Origin: Rhodobacterales bacterium UBA3080
GTDB lineage: Bacteria > Pseudomonadota > Alphaproteobacteria > Rhodobacterales > Rhodobacteraceae
Reading direction: 5' to 3'
Length of the DNA: 7,340 bases
NCBI GenBank assembly: GCA_002366645.1
Contig: DFBM01000124.1
Span: 2,722 to 10,061 of the forward strand
Of the stretch, positions 1-6,286 are shown one piece after another; within the stretch, counting starts at the first letter, position 1, and every line of letters begins with the position of its first letter. Made by a program: the position numbers and the translations under genes. Below the pieces are notes generated by a model. It did not search any database and had not been told where the DNA came from. It worked only from the letters and a program-made list of their open reading frames with translations.

Positions 1-166
1 GGCCTGGTTGGCCGGTATGCATTCAGGGTTTTATCCGGATAAGGCAGGATTTGCGAAGAACTGGCAACTCGACCGCCAGTTTACGCCCGAAATGGCGACC
101 GACGATCGGAACGAAAAGTATCGCGGCTGGAAAGACGCGGTCAGCCGGTGTTTGACCGCGCGCTAA
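1..166 (+). CDS. glpK: Glycerol kinase, C-terminal end only (cut by the window edge)
   Basis: The open frame has its first complete codon at base 2 and stops at TAA 164-166, giving 54 residues. It begins AWLAGMHSGFYPD and ends in a YRGWKDAV segment before the stop. This matches the end of FGGY-family glycerol kinases: E. coli GlpK has AYLAGLAVGFW, then REFRP, then YAGWKKAVKRA. Glycerol kinase phosphorylates glycerol to sn-glycerol 3-phosphate with ATP in the cytoplasm. The catalytic domains lie upstream of the window, so only the family can be assigned; another FGGY sugar kinase is less likely given the YxGWKxAV ending. Its last 26 bases overlap the end of the convergent PAS gene, and I see no terminator hairpin between the two. 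Confidence 0.82.
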   Translation, partial: AWLAGMHSGFYPDKAGFAKNWQLDRQFTPEMATDDRNEKYRGWKDAVSRCLTAR

Positions 167-1577
167 GCAGCAGCGGTTTGCGGACCTCAACCGTTAGCGT
201 CAAAGGTAGTTGGCCGTCGACAAAGGACCAGTTTCGGGTTTCATCGGGCAAGGTAACAAGTTGGCGGAGCAGCCCACTGGAGAGGTCCGGCTTCTGGCTT
301 GTAGTTCTGTGAGCATCGGGAATATCGCAATAAATTGTGGTTAACGGCCCGTTAGCCGAGTTGGTTAGCGTAACACTGCCACCCTCGCGGCACCGGTGAG
401 ATGCGGAAATCGCCAAATACCAGATCGCCCGACGCAACTTGATCGGGTCGCCGGTTGTGCTTGCATCAAGCGAAAATCCCGTCGTATCCAACGCCATCTT
501 TCGTTGGTCCAGCATCGCTTGCAGATCATTTAGGCGCAATGGATCGCCCGGCAAAACTTCGCGAACCTTCGACTTCTGAAGGTCGCGCAAGGTGACCAAG
601 GTTGAACCGTCCGGCATCGGCGAAACTTTTGCCAACATATTGCCGCCATCAAGGATTTGCAGTCGCTTTTCCCAAGCTCCATTGCGTTCGACACGCGAGG
701 TATAGGTTTTTAGTTCCGTCCAGAAACCGGTGCTCTCCGGTGCTAGAATCCAGCATTCACTCAGGTCAGATAGATCGAAATTCATAACGGTTTCCGAAAT
801 ATCCACGCCAAGAATACGCTCGAACGCGTCGTTAGCCATCAATACCGCGCCCGAGGCGTCGATGGCAAAGACCGCGTCCGATATCTGGTCGAGGATGCAT
901 TGGTTCAGCTCCGTTTCTTGCCGGTGTCGCCGCTCCACCGTCACTTGCGCCGAGATATCTTCGAACAGCACCGCAACCGCGCCCAATGGATGCGGCTGCA
1001 AGGTAACGCGAAAAATACGGCCGTCACTCAGAACCCATTCGGATTCGTGGTTAGTCTGGCTTAGCGAGCTTTGAAACTCGGTGAATTTCCGGCGCCAGTT
1101 CAGGAAGTCTTTCATTTCGGGCGTCGTCCGGTTTTCACGCAATTTCGATAGAAAATCGGCGATTTGCGGACGTCTGGCCAGCCAGACCGGATCGAGCCCA
1201 AGCAAGTCGCAAAGTGCAGGGTTGAACAGACGCAGCGAGCGATCTGCGTCGAAAATCGCCAGGCCCGCCGACAGATGTGCGAACGTTGTGGACAGTGTTT
1301 CGGTCAGCCTTTTTGAAACCGCTCTTTGATCGGCGACCTCGGTTTCAAGCTCAAGAAGTCGGGCGGTGTTCGCGTTATCAATGATCTCACGCCCTTCGTC
1401 CGAAATTCCACCCGTCGAAAGGTTCCGAGTATTGGTTGTGTTTTTAACCAATGCGGTTGCCAAAAAGCCGAACAGAAACAACAAGGTAAAAACAAACGGC
1501 GACGTATAAATACTGCCATCAGATGTGCCTTGCTGCCAGTCGCTGAAACCTTCGCGAATCAAATCAAATGCGGTCAT
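141..1577 (-). CDS. Membrane-anchored tandem PAS protein with degenerate histidine-kinase-like C terminus
   Basis: The protein has 478 residues. One hydrophobic membrane segment lies at about 27-45, followed by a charged, probably coiled-coil linker at about 60-95. The first PAS domain spans roughly 96-215; its AGLAIFDADRSLRLFNPAL stretch is typical of the PAS_7 type. The second spans roughly 225-330 and contains DAVFAIDASGAVLMANDAF. Residues about 376-405 (GDPIKLRRAIWYLAIS, then GGSVTLT) resemble the N-box region of a HATPase_c domain, but the usual Asn is not seen (SAS where SNA is expected). No ELRTPL-type H-box and no DxGxG box is visible, so kinase activity looks unlikely. The ATG is chosen because a strong AAGGAGG sits 4 nt upstream. 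The gene lies 57 bp downstream of ubiB on the same strand, with a CtrA-like box in that gap. A DivL-like role is possible but unproven. Confidence 0.8.
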   Translation of the reverse strand: MTAFDLIREGFSDWQQGTSDGSIYTSPFVFTLLFLFGFLATALVKNTTNTRNLSTGGISDEGREIIDNANTARLLELETEVADQRAVSKRLTETLSTTFAHLSAGLAIFDADRSLRLFNPALCDLLGLDPVWLARRPQIADFLSKLRENRTTPEMKDFLNWRRKFTEFQSSLSQTNHESEWVLSDGRIFRVTLQPHPLGAVAVLFEDISAQVTVERRHRQETELNQCILDQISDAVFAIDASGAVLMANDAFERILGVDISETVMNFDLSDLSECWILAPESTGFWTELKTYTSRVERNGAWEKRLQILDGGNMLAKVSPMPDGSTLVTLRDLQKSKVREVLPGDPLRLNDLQAMLDQRKMALDTTGFSLDASTTGDPIKLRRAIWYLAISASHRCREGGSVTLTNSANGPLTTIYCDIPDAHRTTSQKPDLSSGLLRQLVTLPDETRNWSFVDGQLPLTLTVEVRKPLLLSARSNTG

Positions 1578-1580
1578 CGT

Positions 1581-1599
1581 TCCTCCTTGGTCAGGAGGA
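1581..1599 (-). promoter_or_regulatory. Ribosome binding site inside a perfect 6-bp hairpin
   Basis: In the transcript of the PAS gene, the leader reads TCCTCC, a 7-nt loop TGACCAA, then GGAGGA, which includes the Shine-Dalgarno sequence; four further bases lead to the ATG at 1577. The two arms are exact reverse complements (plus-strand 1581-1586 and 1594-1599). Seen directly: the inverted repeat and its position. Inferred: the stem could hide the ribosome binding site and lower translation until opened by a protein, an RNA or temperature. Chance is possible, because pyrimidine-rich and purine-rich tracts pair easily. Confidence 0.5.
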
Positions 1600-1618
1600 G
1601 GACGTTACGCCTCGAGTA

Positions 1619-1634
1619 TTAACGAGCATTTAAC
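1619..1634 (+). promoter_or_regulatory. Candidate CtrA binding site (TTAA-N7-TTAAC)
   Basis: The plus strand reads TTAACGAGCATTTAAC. This is a perfect TTAA-N7-TTAA with a trailing C, in other words two TTAAC direct repeats spaced by 11 bp, about one helical turn. The consensus recognised by the alphaproteobacterial cell-cycle regulator CtrA is TTAA-N7-TTAA. The site lies 41-57 nt upstream of the PAS gene start and abuts the ubiB stop codon, so the only gene it could readily control is the PAS gene. I could not place convincing -35 and -10 boxes beside it. The match is certain; its function is inferred. Confidence 0.55.
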
Positions 1635-3155
1635 TCAAACGATAAATAGTGCGGTGATTGCGATGCCGGTTGCCACGCCGGTCAGGCCCCAAAGCCAGCC
1701 GGGGGTAGTGTTTTTCCGTGGCTCGGGGTGTTCGTTAAGATTCATTAACGCCGTCTCGGCCAAGGCTGGCAGGCGCGGGCCGAACCGCGACAACACCCGC
1801 ATCGTTGCGCTAAGATCGCGGACGACGGCACGCGGACCGAGGTGGTCCAGAATGTAGCGTTCGATTATCGGGGCGGATACGTCCCACATGTTCATGTTGG
1901 AATCGAAGGTGCGGGTTACGCCTTCGACAACGACCATGGTGCGTTGAAGCAGGATCAGTTCGGTGCGGGTTTGCATACCGAAACGCTCGGTTACGTCGAA
2001 TAGGTGGCCAAATAGACGGGCCATCGAAACATGCGCCGCGTCTTGGCCGAAAATCGGCTCGCCCACAGCGCGCAGAGCTTGGGCGAAGGCGTCAACGTCT
2101 TGGTCGGCGGGCACGTAGCCTGCTTCGAAATGCGCCTCGGCGACGCGGTGGTAGTCGCGTTGCAAGAAACCCATCAGTATTTCGGCGTAGACCTTGCGTG
2201 TATAGGTGTCGATCCGCCCCATGATCCCGAAATCGAGTGCGATCAGGTCGCCGTTTGGCCCCCGTTTCAGGTTGCCTTGGTGCATGTCGGCGTGGAAATA
2301 CCCGTCGCGCAGGGCGTGGCGCAGGAAGGTTTGCAGGATGCGGGCGGCGAATTCGGTGGGGTCTTGGCCGGTTGCGAGCACGGCTTCGACATCGCCAAGC
2401 GATATGCCTTCGACCCATTCGGTGGTCAGGACGCGGCGCGAGGACAGCTCCCACACCAGTGCCGGCACGCTGAAACCTTCGTCGTCTTTGGTGTTGGCGG
2501 CGAATTCGTCAGCGGCAGAAGCCTCCATCCGCAGATCGAGTTCGCCACGCACGACTCCGGCGAAATGTTCGATAACGGCACGCGGGCGGAGGCGGCGGGA
2601 AGCTGGAGAAAGGGTTTCGATAATAGCCGCCGCGAGGAAAAAGGCGTCGACGTCTTTCATAAACGCGCGCTCAACATCGGGGCGTAAAACCTTGACCGCC
2701 ACAACCTTACCGGTTGCGCGCACAACTGCCTTGTGGACCTGCGCCAGCGAGGCGGCGGCGACGGGTTCCGAGAATTCCTCGAACATTTCGTCGATTTTTA
2801 TGCCTAGTTCGGATTCGATCTCGGCCTTGGCCAGATCGGTGTCGAAGGCGGGCAGTTTATCCTGCAAAACGCGCAATTCCTGCGCCAGTTCGACGCCGAC
2901 AACGTCTGGGCGGGTGGACATCAACTGCCCGAACTTGATGTAAGCGGGACCAAGTGCGGTCAGTGCCCTTAAAAGCGGCGGCTCAGACGGGTCGCCACGC
3001 AGGCCCAGCCATTGCACCGGCCATCCGATAACCCGTGCTGCGATACGGATCGAGCGCGGGGCGTCCATCGCCTCCAACGCCAGACGCATTGCGCCAGCAC
3101 GTTCAAACGTGGCCCCCGTGCGGATCAGCCGCCAGATATTGTGCGGGCCCCTCAT
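1635..3155 (-). CDS. ubiB: UbiB, atypical kinase/ATPase required for ubiquinone biosynthesis
   Basis: The protein has 506 residues from the ATG at 3155-3153 and belongs to the ABC1/ADCK/UbiB family, which supports the hydroxylation and methylation steps of ubiquinone synthesis at the membrane. Visible hallmarks are the family-specific KxGQ motif (YIKFGQ, Lys74-Gln77), the Ala-rich nucleotide loop AAASLAQV (133-140), the VAVKV lysine (Lys155), the catalytic HADMHQGN (288-295) and the metal-binding DFG (308-310). A single hydrophobic segment closes the protein at about 484-506 and is a likely membrane anchor. This start gives an ATGA overlap with the ubiE stop and the MRGPHNIWRL beginning I expect for the family. 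A TTG three codons upstream (3164-3162) is open but less likely. The size is normal for alphaproteobacterial UbiB. Confidence 0.95.
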   Translation of the reverse strand: MRGPHNIWRLIRTGATFERAGAMRLALEAMDAPRSIRIAARVIGWPVQWLGLRGDPSEPPLLRALTALGPAYIKFGQLMSTRPDVVGVELAQELRVLQDKLPAFDTDLAKAEIESELGIKIDEMFEEFSEPVAAASLAQVHKAVVRATGKVVAVKVLRPDVERAFMKDVDAFFLAAAIIETLSPASRRLRPRAVIEHFAGVVRGELDLRMEASAADEFAANTKDDEGFSVPALVWELSSRRVLTTEWVEGISLGDVEAVLATGQDPTEFAARILQTFLRHALRDGYFHADMHQGNLKRGPNGDLIALDFGIMGRIDTYTRKVYAEILMGFLQRDYHRVAEAHFEAGYVPADQDVDAFAQALRAVGEPIFGQDAAHVSMARLFGHLFDVTERFGMQTRTELILLQRTMVVVEGVTRTFDSNMNMWDVSAPIIERYILDHLGPRAVVRDLSATMRVLSRFGPRLPALAETALMNLNEHPEPRKNTTPGWLWGLTGVATGIAITALFIV

Positions 3156-3895
3156 ATTTTCCAACCCGAGTGTAGCGCCGCAATCCCTAACGAAAGGTTG
3201 CGGTATTTAACCTGTTCAAAACCGCCATCGCGGATCATCTGCGCGAATTGTTCCTGCTTGGGGAACTTGCGGATTGATTCCACCAGATATTGGTAGCTGT
3301 CGCGGTCATTGGCGATTATCTCGCCCAACGGCGGGATAATATTGAAGCTGTAGCGATCATAGGCCCATTGCATCGCAGGATTCGGGATGGCCGAAAACTC
3401 CAGCACCAGAAAACGACCGCCGGGTTTCAGAACACGATACGCCTCGTTAATGGCGTCCTGAATTCGCGTTACGTTGCGGATGCCGAAACTGATCGTGTAG
3501 GCGTCGAAGGTATTATCCTCGAACGGCAGGGCCATCGCATCGCCACATACCCAATCGAGGCTGTCTTGCATTTGTTCGGCTTCGGCCCGTTTACGGCCTT
3601 CGTCCAACATGGATTGGGTCATGTCGAACACCGTCGCATGCCCACCGCCCGCGCGTTTCAGAAAACGAAACGAAATATCGCCGGTGCCGCCCGCTACATC
3701 CAGCAGCTTCATGCCCTTGCGCGGCGCCAGCCAATCCATCATCGCGTCTTTCCAGATGCGGTGCACACCCATACTCATGGCATCGTTCATAACGTCGTAT
3801 TTCGAGGCAACATTGGTGAAAACACCGTGGACCATGCCGGCCTTGTCGCTCTCGTCTACGGTTTTAAATCCGAAGTGGGTGGTTTTGTTGGTCAT
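3152..3895 (-). CDS. ubiE: UbiE, SAM-dependent C-methyltransferase of ubiquinone/menaquinone biosynthesis
   Basis: The protein has 247 residues, the usual length for UbiE/COQ5. It methylates 2-polyprenyl-6-methoxy-1,4-benzoquinol on the ring carbon, using S-adenosylmethionine. The first family signature is seen at YDVMNDAMSMGVHRIWKD (33-50). The SAM-binding glycine motif LDVAGGTGD follows (65-73), then GDAMALPF (118-125) and FGIRNVT (137-143). The second signature, RVLKPGGRFLVLEFS, lies at about 154-168. The C terminus reads LHSGWKI. The stop TGA overlaps the ubiB ATG by 4 bp, so the two genes are co-translated. The ribosome binding site is weak (GGATCAG, about 5 nt before the ATG). The 120-bp gap upstream (3896-4015) shows no terminator with a T-run and no promoter I would defend, so read-through from yjbR is plausible. 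Confidence 0.96.
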   Translation of the reverse strand: MTNKTTHFGFKTVDESDKAGMVHGVFTNVASKYDVMNDAMSMGVHRIWKDAMMDWLAPRKGMKLLDVAGGTGDISFRFLKRAGGGHATVFDMTQSMLDEGRKRAEAEQMQDSLDWVCGDAMALPFEDNTFDAYTISFGIRNVTRIQDAINEAYRVLKPGGRFLVLEFSAIPNPAMQWAYDRYSFNIIPPLGEIIANDRDSYQYLVESIRKFPKQEQFAQMIRDGGFEQVKYRNLSLGIAALHSGWKI

Positions 3896-4015
3896 TGGTC
3901 TGATCCGAAAAGGAATGTTTGCGCTAGGATTACAGGCCTTTGGCGAAAGTTACAAATCAATCGAAGCCTTCTTGCAGGGATTTTCCCAATCCGTCTGCTT
4001 TGCCGCACCAATATA

Positions 4016-4369
4016 TTAGATACCAAGCTCCGCGCGCTTGGCTTTGGTCAGCTTGGCCGCGACAATTTCATAAGCTGCCTGAAAGTGGAGCTTCAGGTTC
4101 GCGTCGCTCATGGCTTCGGGGGTTTCGAGCTGTACCCATTTCGCCCGCGCCAGATATTTGGCAGGCTTGATGCCCGGCTGATCGCACAGGACGTTAAACG
4201 CCAGATCGCTGCATTTGAAGGTAAACATCGGGCCGTCGCCCTCCCCCCAGTTCGGGCAAATGGCGAAGATCTTCCCGCCGATTTTCCAGACCGAAGCGTT
4301 CCCCCATTGCACAACATGCGCCACCCCTTTCAGGGAACCGCAATAGGTATCGAATTCCGCGCGTGTCAC
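4016..4369 (-). CDS. MmcQ/YjbR family protein (CyaY-like fold, function unknown)
   Basis: The protein has 117 residues, starting at GTG 4369-4367 and ending at TAA 4018-4016. The pattern fits the MmcQ/YjbR family: WGNASVWKIGGKIFA near the N terminus (22-36), a KCSDLAF segment (52-58), GIKPAKYLARAKWVQL (66-81) and a final amphipathic helix with AAYEIVAAKLTKAKR. Family members are about 115-120 residues long. They are often labelled DNA-binding because of their CyaY-like fold, but no biochemical role is established and I assign none. The GTG start overlaps the uppS TGA as GTGA. There is no Shine-Dalgarno sequence before it, which fits translational coupling to uppS. A longer in-frame version starting at 4519 would run through the uppS coding region and adds sequence unlike the family, so I reject it. 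Confidence 0.88.
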   Translation of the reverse strand: MTRAEFDTYCGSLKGVAHVVQWGNASVWKIGGKIFAICPNWGEGDGPMFTFKCSDLAFNVLCDQPGIKPAKYLARAKWVQLETPEAMSDANLKLHFQAAYEIVAAKLTKAKRAELGI

Positions 4370-5097
4370 GTGTCGCTTATGTCGGCTGTTTTGGGGATAA
4401 CGGCACCAAACTGGCGCGTGCGGCTGCGGTAGTCGGCCAGAACTTCGGCGAACAGCTTCGGCGTAAACTCGGGCCAGGATTTTTCTACGAACGCCAGTTC
4501 GGAATAGGCACTTTGCCACGTCATGAAGTTCGATAGCCGCAATTCACCAGCGGTGCGGATGATCAGGTCCGGGTCGTCGCCTTGCAACGTGTCGAGATGC
4601 GCTGAAATTGTGTCTTCGTTAATATCGGCAACGTCCAGCGCGCCATCTTTCACCAAAGTCGCGATCTTGCGGGTGGCGCGCACCAACTCGTCCCGACCGC
4701 CGTAGTTGATCGCGATATTCAGGGTGATCAGCGTGTTATCTTTGGTCAGATCGGTCAGAAGTTCCATCTGTTTACGGATATCTGCGGCCAGCGGCGAAGG
4801 GTCACCCAGAAACCGGACGCGGACGTTTTTCTCGTTCAGCTCGACAAAATGATTCTGCAGGTAACCACGGAACAGCTTCATCAGGCCTTCGACCTCATGC
4901 GCCGCGCGCTTCCAGTTTTCGGTGGAAAAAGCGTATAAAGTAAGGGTATCGACACCCAGATCGGGGCTGGCCTTCACGATATCCTTCACCCGATTGGCAC
5001 CACGTTTGTGCCCCATCAGGCGCGGAAGCCCCCGTTTGGTTGCCCAACGACCGTTGCCATCCATGATTATACCAACGTGCACTTCGGGCTCCTTCAT
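4366..5097 (-). CDS. uppS: Undecaprenyl diphosphate synthase (cis-prenyltransferase)
   Basis: The protein has 243 residues from the ATG at 5097-5095. It adds isopentenyl units to farnesyl diphosphate in cis to make C55-PP, the lipid carrier for peptidoglycan and surface polysaccharides. Motifs are complete: IIMDGNGRWA with catalytic Asp13, GHKRGA (29-34), FSTENWKR (57-64), NYGGRDEL (131-138), and RTAGELRLSNF (181-191), which matches the diphosphate-binding RTSGExRxSNF with Ala replacing Ser. SAYSELAF (196-203) carries the metal-ligand Glu200. An upstream in-frame TTG at 5202 would add 35 unusual residues rich in Cys, Trp and Lys, so the ATG giving normal length is preferred, although its Shine-Dalgarno sequence is poor. 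The downstream partner here is yjbR, not the cdsA-dxr-rseP cluster usual in proteobacteria, so this could be a relocated or second copy. Confidence 0.93.
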   Translation of the reverse strand: MKEPEVHVGIIMDGNGRWATKRGLPRLMGHKRGANRVKDIVKASPDLGVDTLTLYAFSTENWKRAAHEVEGLMKLFRGYLQNHFVELNEKNVRVRFLGDPSPLAADIRKQMELLTDLTKDNTLITLNIAINYGGRDELVRATRKIATLVKDGALDVADINEDTISAHLDTLQGDDPDLIIRTAGELRLSNFMTWQSAYSELAFVEKSWPEFTPKLFAEVLADYRSRTRQFGAVIPKTADISDT

Positions 5098-5118
5098 CTG
5101 CCGTATCTTTTTGTAGGT

Positions 5119-5146
5119 ATTACATAATCGCCATTTTCTCAACCAA
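5119..5146 (-). promoter_or_regulatory. Weak candidate promoter for uppS
   Basis: On the minus strand, TTGGTT (5146-5141) is followed after 16 nt by TGTAAT (5124-5119). TGTAAT matches the -10 consensus at five of six positions; the -35 matches only three. The predicted start point near 5112 would leave a leader of about 15 nt before the uppS ATG at 5097. This is the best pair I found in the AT-rich divergent gap, but the evidence is thin. Confidence 0.25.
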
Positions 5147-5149
5147 CAA

Positions 5150-5178
5150 TTGTAATCGGAAATACGTATAGGTAGTAT
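5150..5178 (+). promoter_or_regulatory. Candidate sigma-70 promoter for galE
   Basis: TTGTAA (5150-5155) and TAGTAT (5173-5178) each match the -35 and -10 consensus at four of six positions, with the ideal 17-nt spacing. Transcription would begin near 5185, about 33 nt before the galE ATG at 5218. The -10 box overlaps the right half of an inverted repeat. Confidence 0.4.
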
Positions 5179-5181
5179 TTC
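5159..5181. repeat. Inverted repeat GAAATAC-N9-GTATTTC over the galE promoter
   Basis: Arms 5159-5165 and 5175-5181 are perfect 7-bp reverse complements separated by 9 bp (16 bp centre to centre). The right arm covers most of the proposed -10 box, and the left arm sits in the spacer next to a TACGTA palindrome. The shape and placement suit a dimeric repressor operator. No regulator can be named, and AT-rich dyads of this size can occur by chance. Confidence 0.35.
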
Positions 5182-5217
5182 GCCGAGCAGATAACTATTC
5201 AAAAATCAGGTTTAAAA

Positions 5218-6237
5218 ATGCGCGTATTAATCACTGGCGGGGCCGGATATCTCGGCACGCACACCTTGCTTCAGGTTCTGGCTGCCGGTCACGAAGTATG
5301 CGTATTCGACAATCTTTCCAATAGCTCCCCAGAAGGAATGGAGCGGGTTAAGGCCCTGTCCAACCGCACCTTTGAATTCCGAAACACCGATTTGCGCGAC
5401 CGCGAGAGTTTGATCGAACGTACCAAAGATTTCGCACCCGATGCGGTGATCCACTTCGCCGGACTGAAAGCCGTTGGTGAATCCGTTGAAAAACCGCTGG
5501 AGTATTACGAGAATAACGTTCAGGGTACGATCAACCTGCTCTATGCGATGGAAGCTGCCAATTGCCAGAACATCGTTTTTTCTTCGAGCGCAACCGTCTA
5601 CGGCGACCCCGATTTCCTGCCGATAACCGAAGACCACCCGCTGCGCTCCACAAATCCCTATGGCCGCTCAAAACTGCATATCGAAGAAATGTTGCGTGAT
5701 CTGGCGGCCTCGAAACCGGAATTCACTGCTGCGATCCTACGATACTTCAACCCCGTTGGTGCACATAAAAGTGGGCAAATTGGCGAGGATCCGATGGGGA
5801 TTCCGAACAACCTGATGCCGATGATCGCACAGGTGGCGGTCGGGCGACGGGAGGTGGTGAAGGTATTCGGTAACGATTACGACACACCTGACGGGACCGG
5901 TGTACGCGACTATATACATGTGAACGATCTGGCGCGTGCCCATGTCGCCGCGCTTGACTGGACACAAGATCACAAAGGTGCTCGTGCCTTTAATCTGGGT
6001 GTCGGTCAGGGCGTTTCGGTGCTGGAAATGATAGAGGCCTTCGCCAAGGCCAGCGGTCGGGATATTCCCTTCGAGATTGCGGCGCGGCGCGCGGGCGATA
6101 TCGCCAGTTGTTACGCTGACCCCACCCGTGCGCGCGCCGAACTCGGCTGGAGTGCCGAACTCGGTCTGGATGAAATGTGCGCTAGCAGCTGGAACTGGCA
6201 GGACAGCAATCCACGTGGATATGAACCCGACGCTTGA
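5218..6237 (+). CDS. galE: UDP-glucose 4-epimerase
   Basis: The protein has 339 residues and is a full-length extended short-chain dehydrogenase/reductase. It interconverts UDP-glucose and UDP-galactose through bound NAD, providing galactose donors for lipopolysaccharide, capsule or exopolysaccharide. The Rossmann glycine motif is GGAGYLGTH (7-15; more often GGxGYIGSH), followed by the cofactor-binding FDNLSNSS (30-37). The catalytic triad is visible: Ser124 in SSSATVYG, and Tyr148 with Lys152 in NPYGRSK. RYFNPVGAH (175-183), the substrate-binding PNNLMP (196-201), VFGNDYDTPDGTGVRDYIHV (216-235) and the C-terminal RAGDIASCYADP (291-302) complete the GalE pattern. A modest AGG at 5208-5210 precedes the ATG. 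Its gene is divergent from uppS, so C55-lipid supply and sugar-nucleotide supply for envelope polymers lie side by side. Confidence 0.95.
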   Translation: MRVLITGGAGYLGTHTLLQVLAAGHEVCVFDNLSNSSPEGMERVKALSNRTFEFRNTDLRDRESLIERTKDFAPDAVIHFAGLKAVGESVEKPLEYYENNVQGTINLLYAMEAANCQNIVFSSSATVYGDPDFLPITEDHPLRSTNPYGRSKLHIEEMLRDLAASKPEFTAAILRYFNPVGAHKSGQIGEDPMGIPNNLMPMIAQVAVGRREVVKVFGNDYDTPDGTGVRDYIHVNDLARAHVAALDWTQDHKGARAFNLGVGQGVSVLEMIEAFAKASGRDIPFEIAARRAGDIASCYADPTRARAELGWSAELGLDEMCASSWNWQDSNPRGYEPDA

Positions 6238-6263
6238 CGCATCCCGAACAAGTTAGTTACAAA
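6234..6263 (+). promoter_or_regulatory. Candidate promoter for the small cytochrome gene
   Basis: TTGACG (6234-6239) matches the -35 consensus at five of six positions and overlaps the galE stop codon. After an 18-nt spacer, TACAAA (6258-6263) matches the -10 consensus at four of six. A start near 6270 would leave a leader of about 17 nt before the ATG at 6287. Read-through from galE over the 49-bp gap is also possible. Confidence 0.35.
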
Positions 6264-6269
6264 TAACTT
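6250..6269. repeat. Inverted repeat AAGTTA-N8-TAACTT upstream of the cytochrome gene
   Basis: Arms 6250-6255 and 6264-6269 are perfect 6-bp complements around an 8-nt centre. The left arm is followed by a second GTTA, which could alternatively pair with TAAC across a 4-nt loop. The dyad covers the proposed -10 box. It is AT-rich and is not followed by a T-run, so it does not look like a galE terminator. It may be an operator, or chance. Confidence 0.25.
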
Positions 6270-6286
6270 ATAGGGAGATATAAAAA

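Noticed and set aside
1735..1749. Second CtrA-like motif TTAAGATTCATTAAC
   Set aside because: The spacing is N6 instead of N7 and it lies inside the ubiB coding region, 100 bp before the gene end. It may be chance, though its closeness to the perfect site is worth remembering.
2031..2943. Two overlapping long plus-strand open frames (218 and 245 codons)
   Set aside because: They are antisense to the conserved kinase core of ubiB, lack plausible starts and show no protein-like pattern.
3156..3164. TTG start adding three residues to UbiB
   Set aside because: The ATG at 3155 gives the family-like MRGPHNIWRL start and an ATGA overlap with ubiE.
3976..3992. Small inverted repeat GGATT-N5-AATCC between yjbR and ubiE as a terminator
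   Set aside because: It has only 5 bp, is AT-rich and has no T-run on either side, so it does not look like a rho-independent terminator.
3290..4432. Long plus-strand open frame of 380 codons
   Set aside because: It runs antisense through ubiE and yjbR, both clear family members, and its translation resembles nothing I know. It is a by-product of codon bias.
4370..4519. Longer version of the YjbR-type protein
   Set aside because: The extra 50 residues are Arg-rich out-of-frame translation of uppS. The family start is the GTG at 4369.
5098..5202. 35-residue N-terminal extension of UppS from a TTG
   Set aside because: The extension does not resemble UppS and would occupy the promoter gap. 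The ATG at 5097 gives the standard length.
5747..5973. Minus-strand open frames inside galE
   Set aside because: They are short antisense frames with no ribosome binding site or recognisable motif, inside a complete galE.
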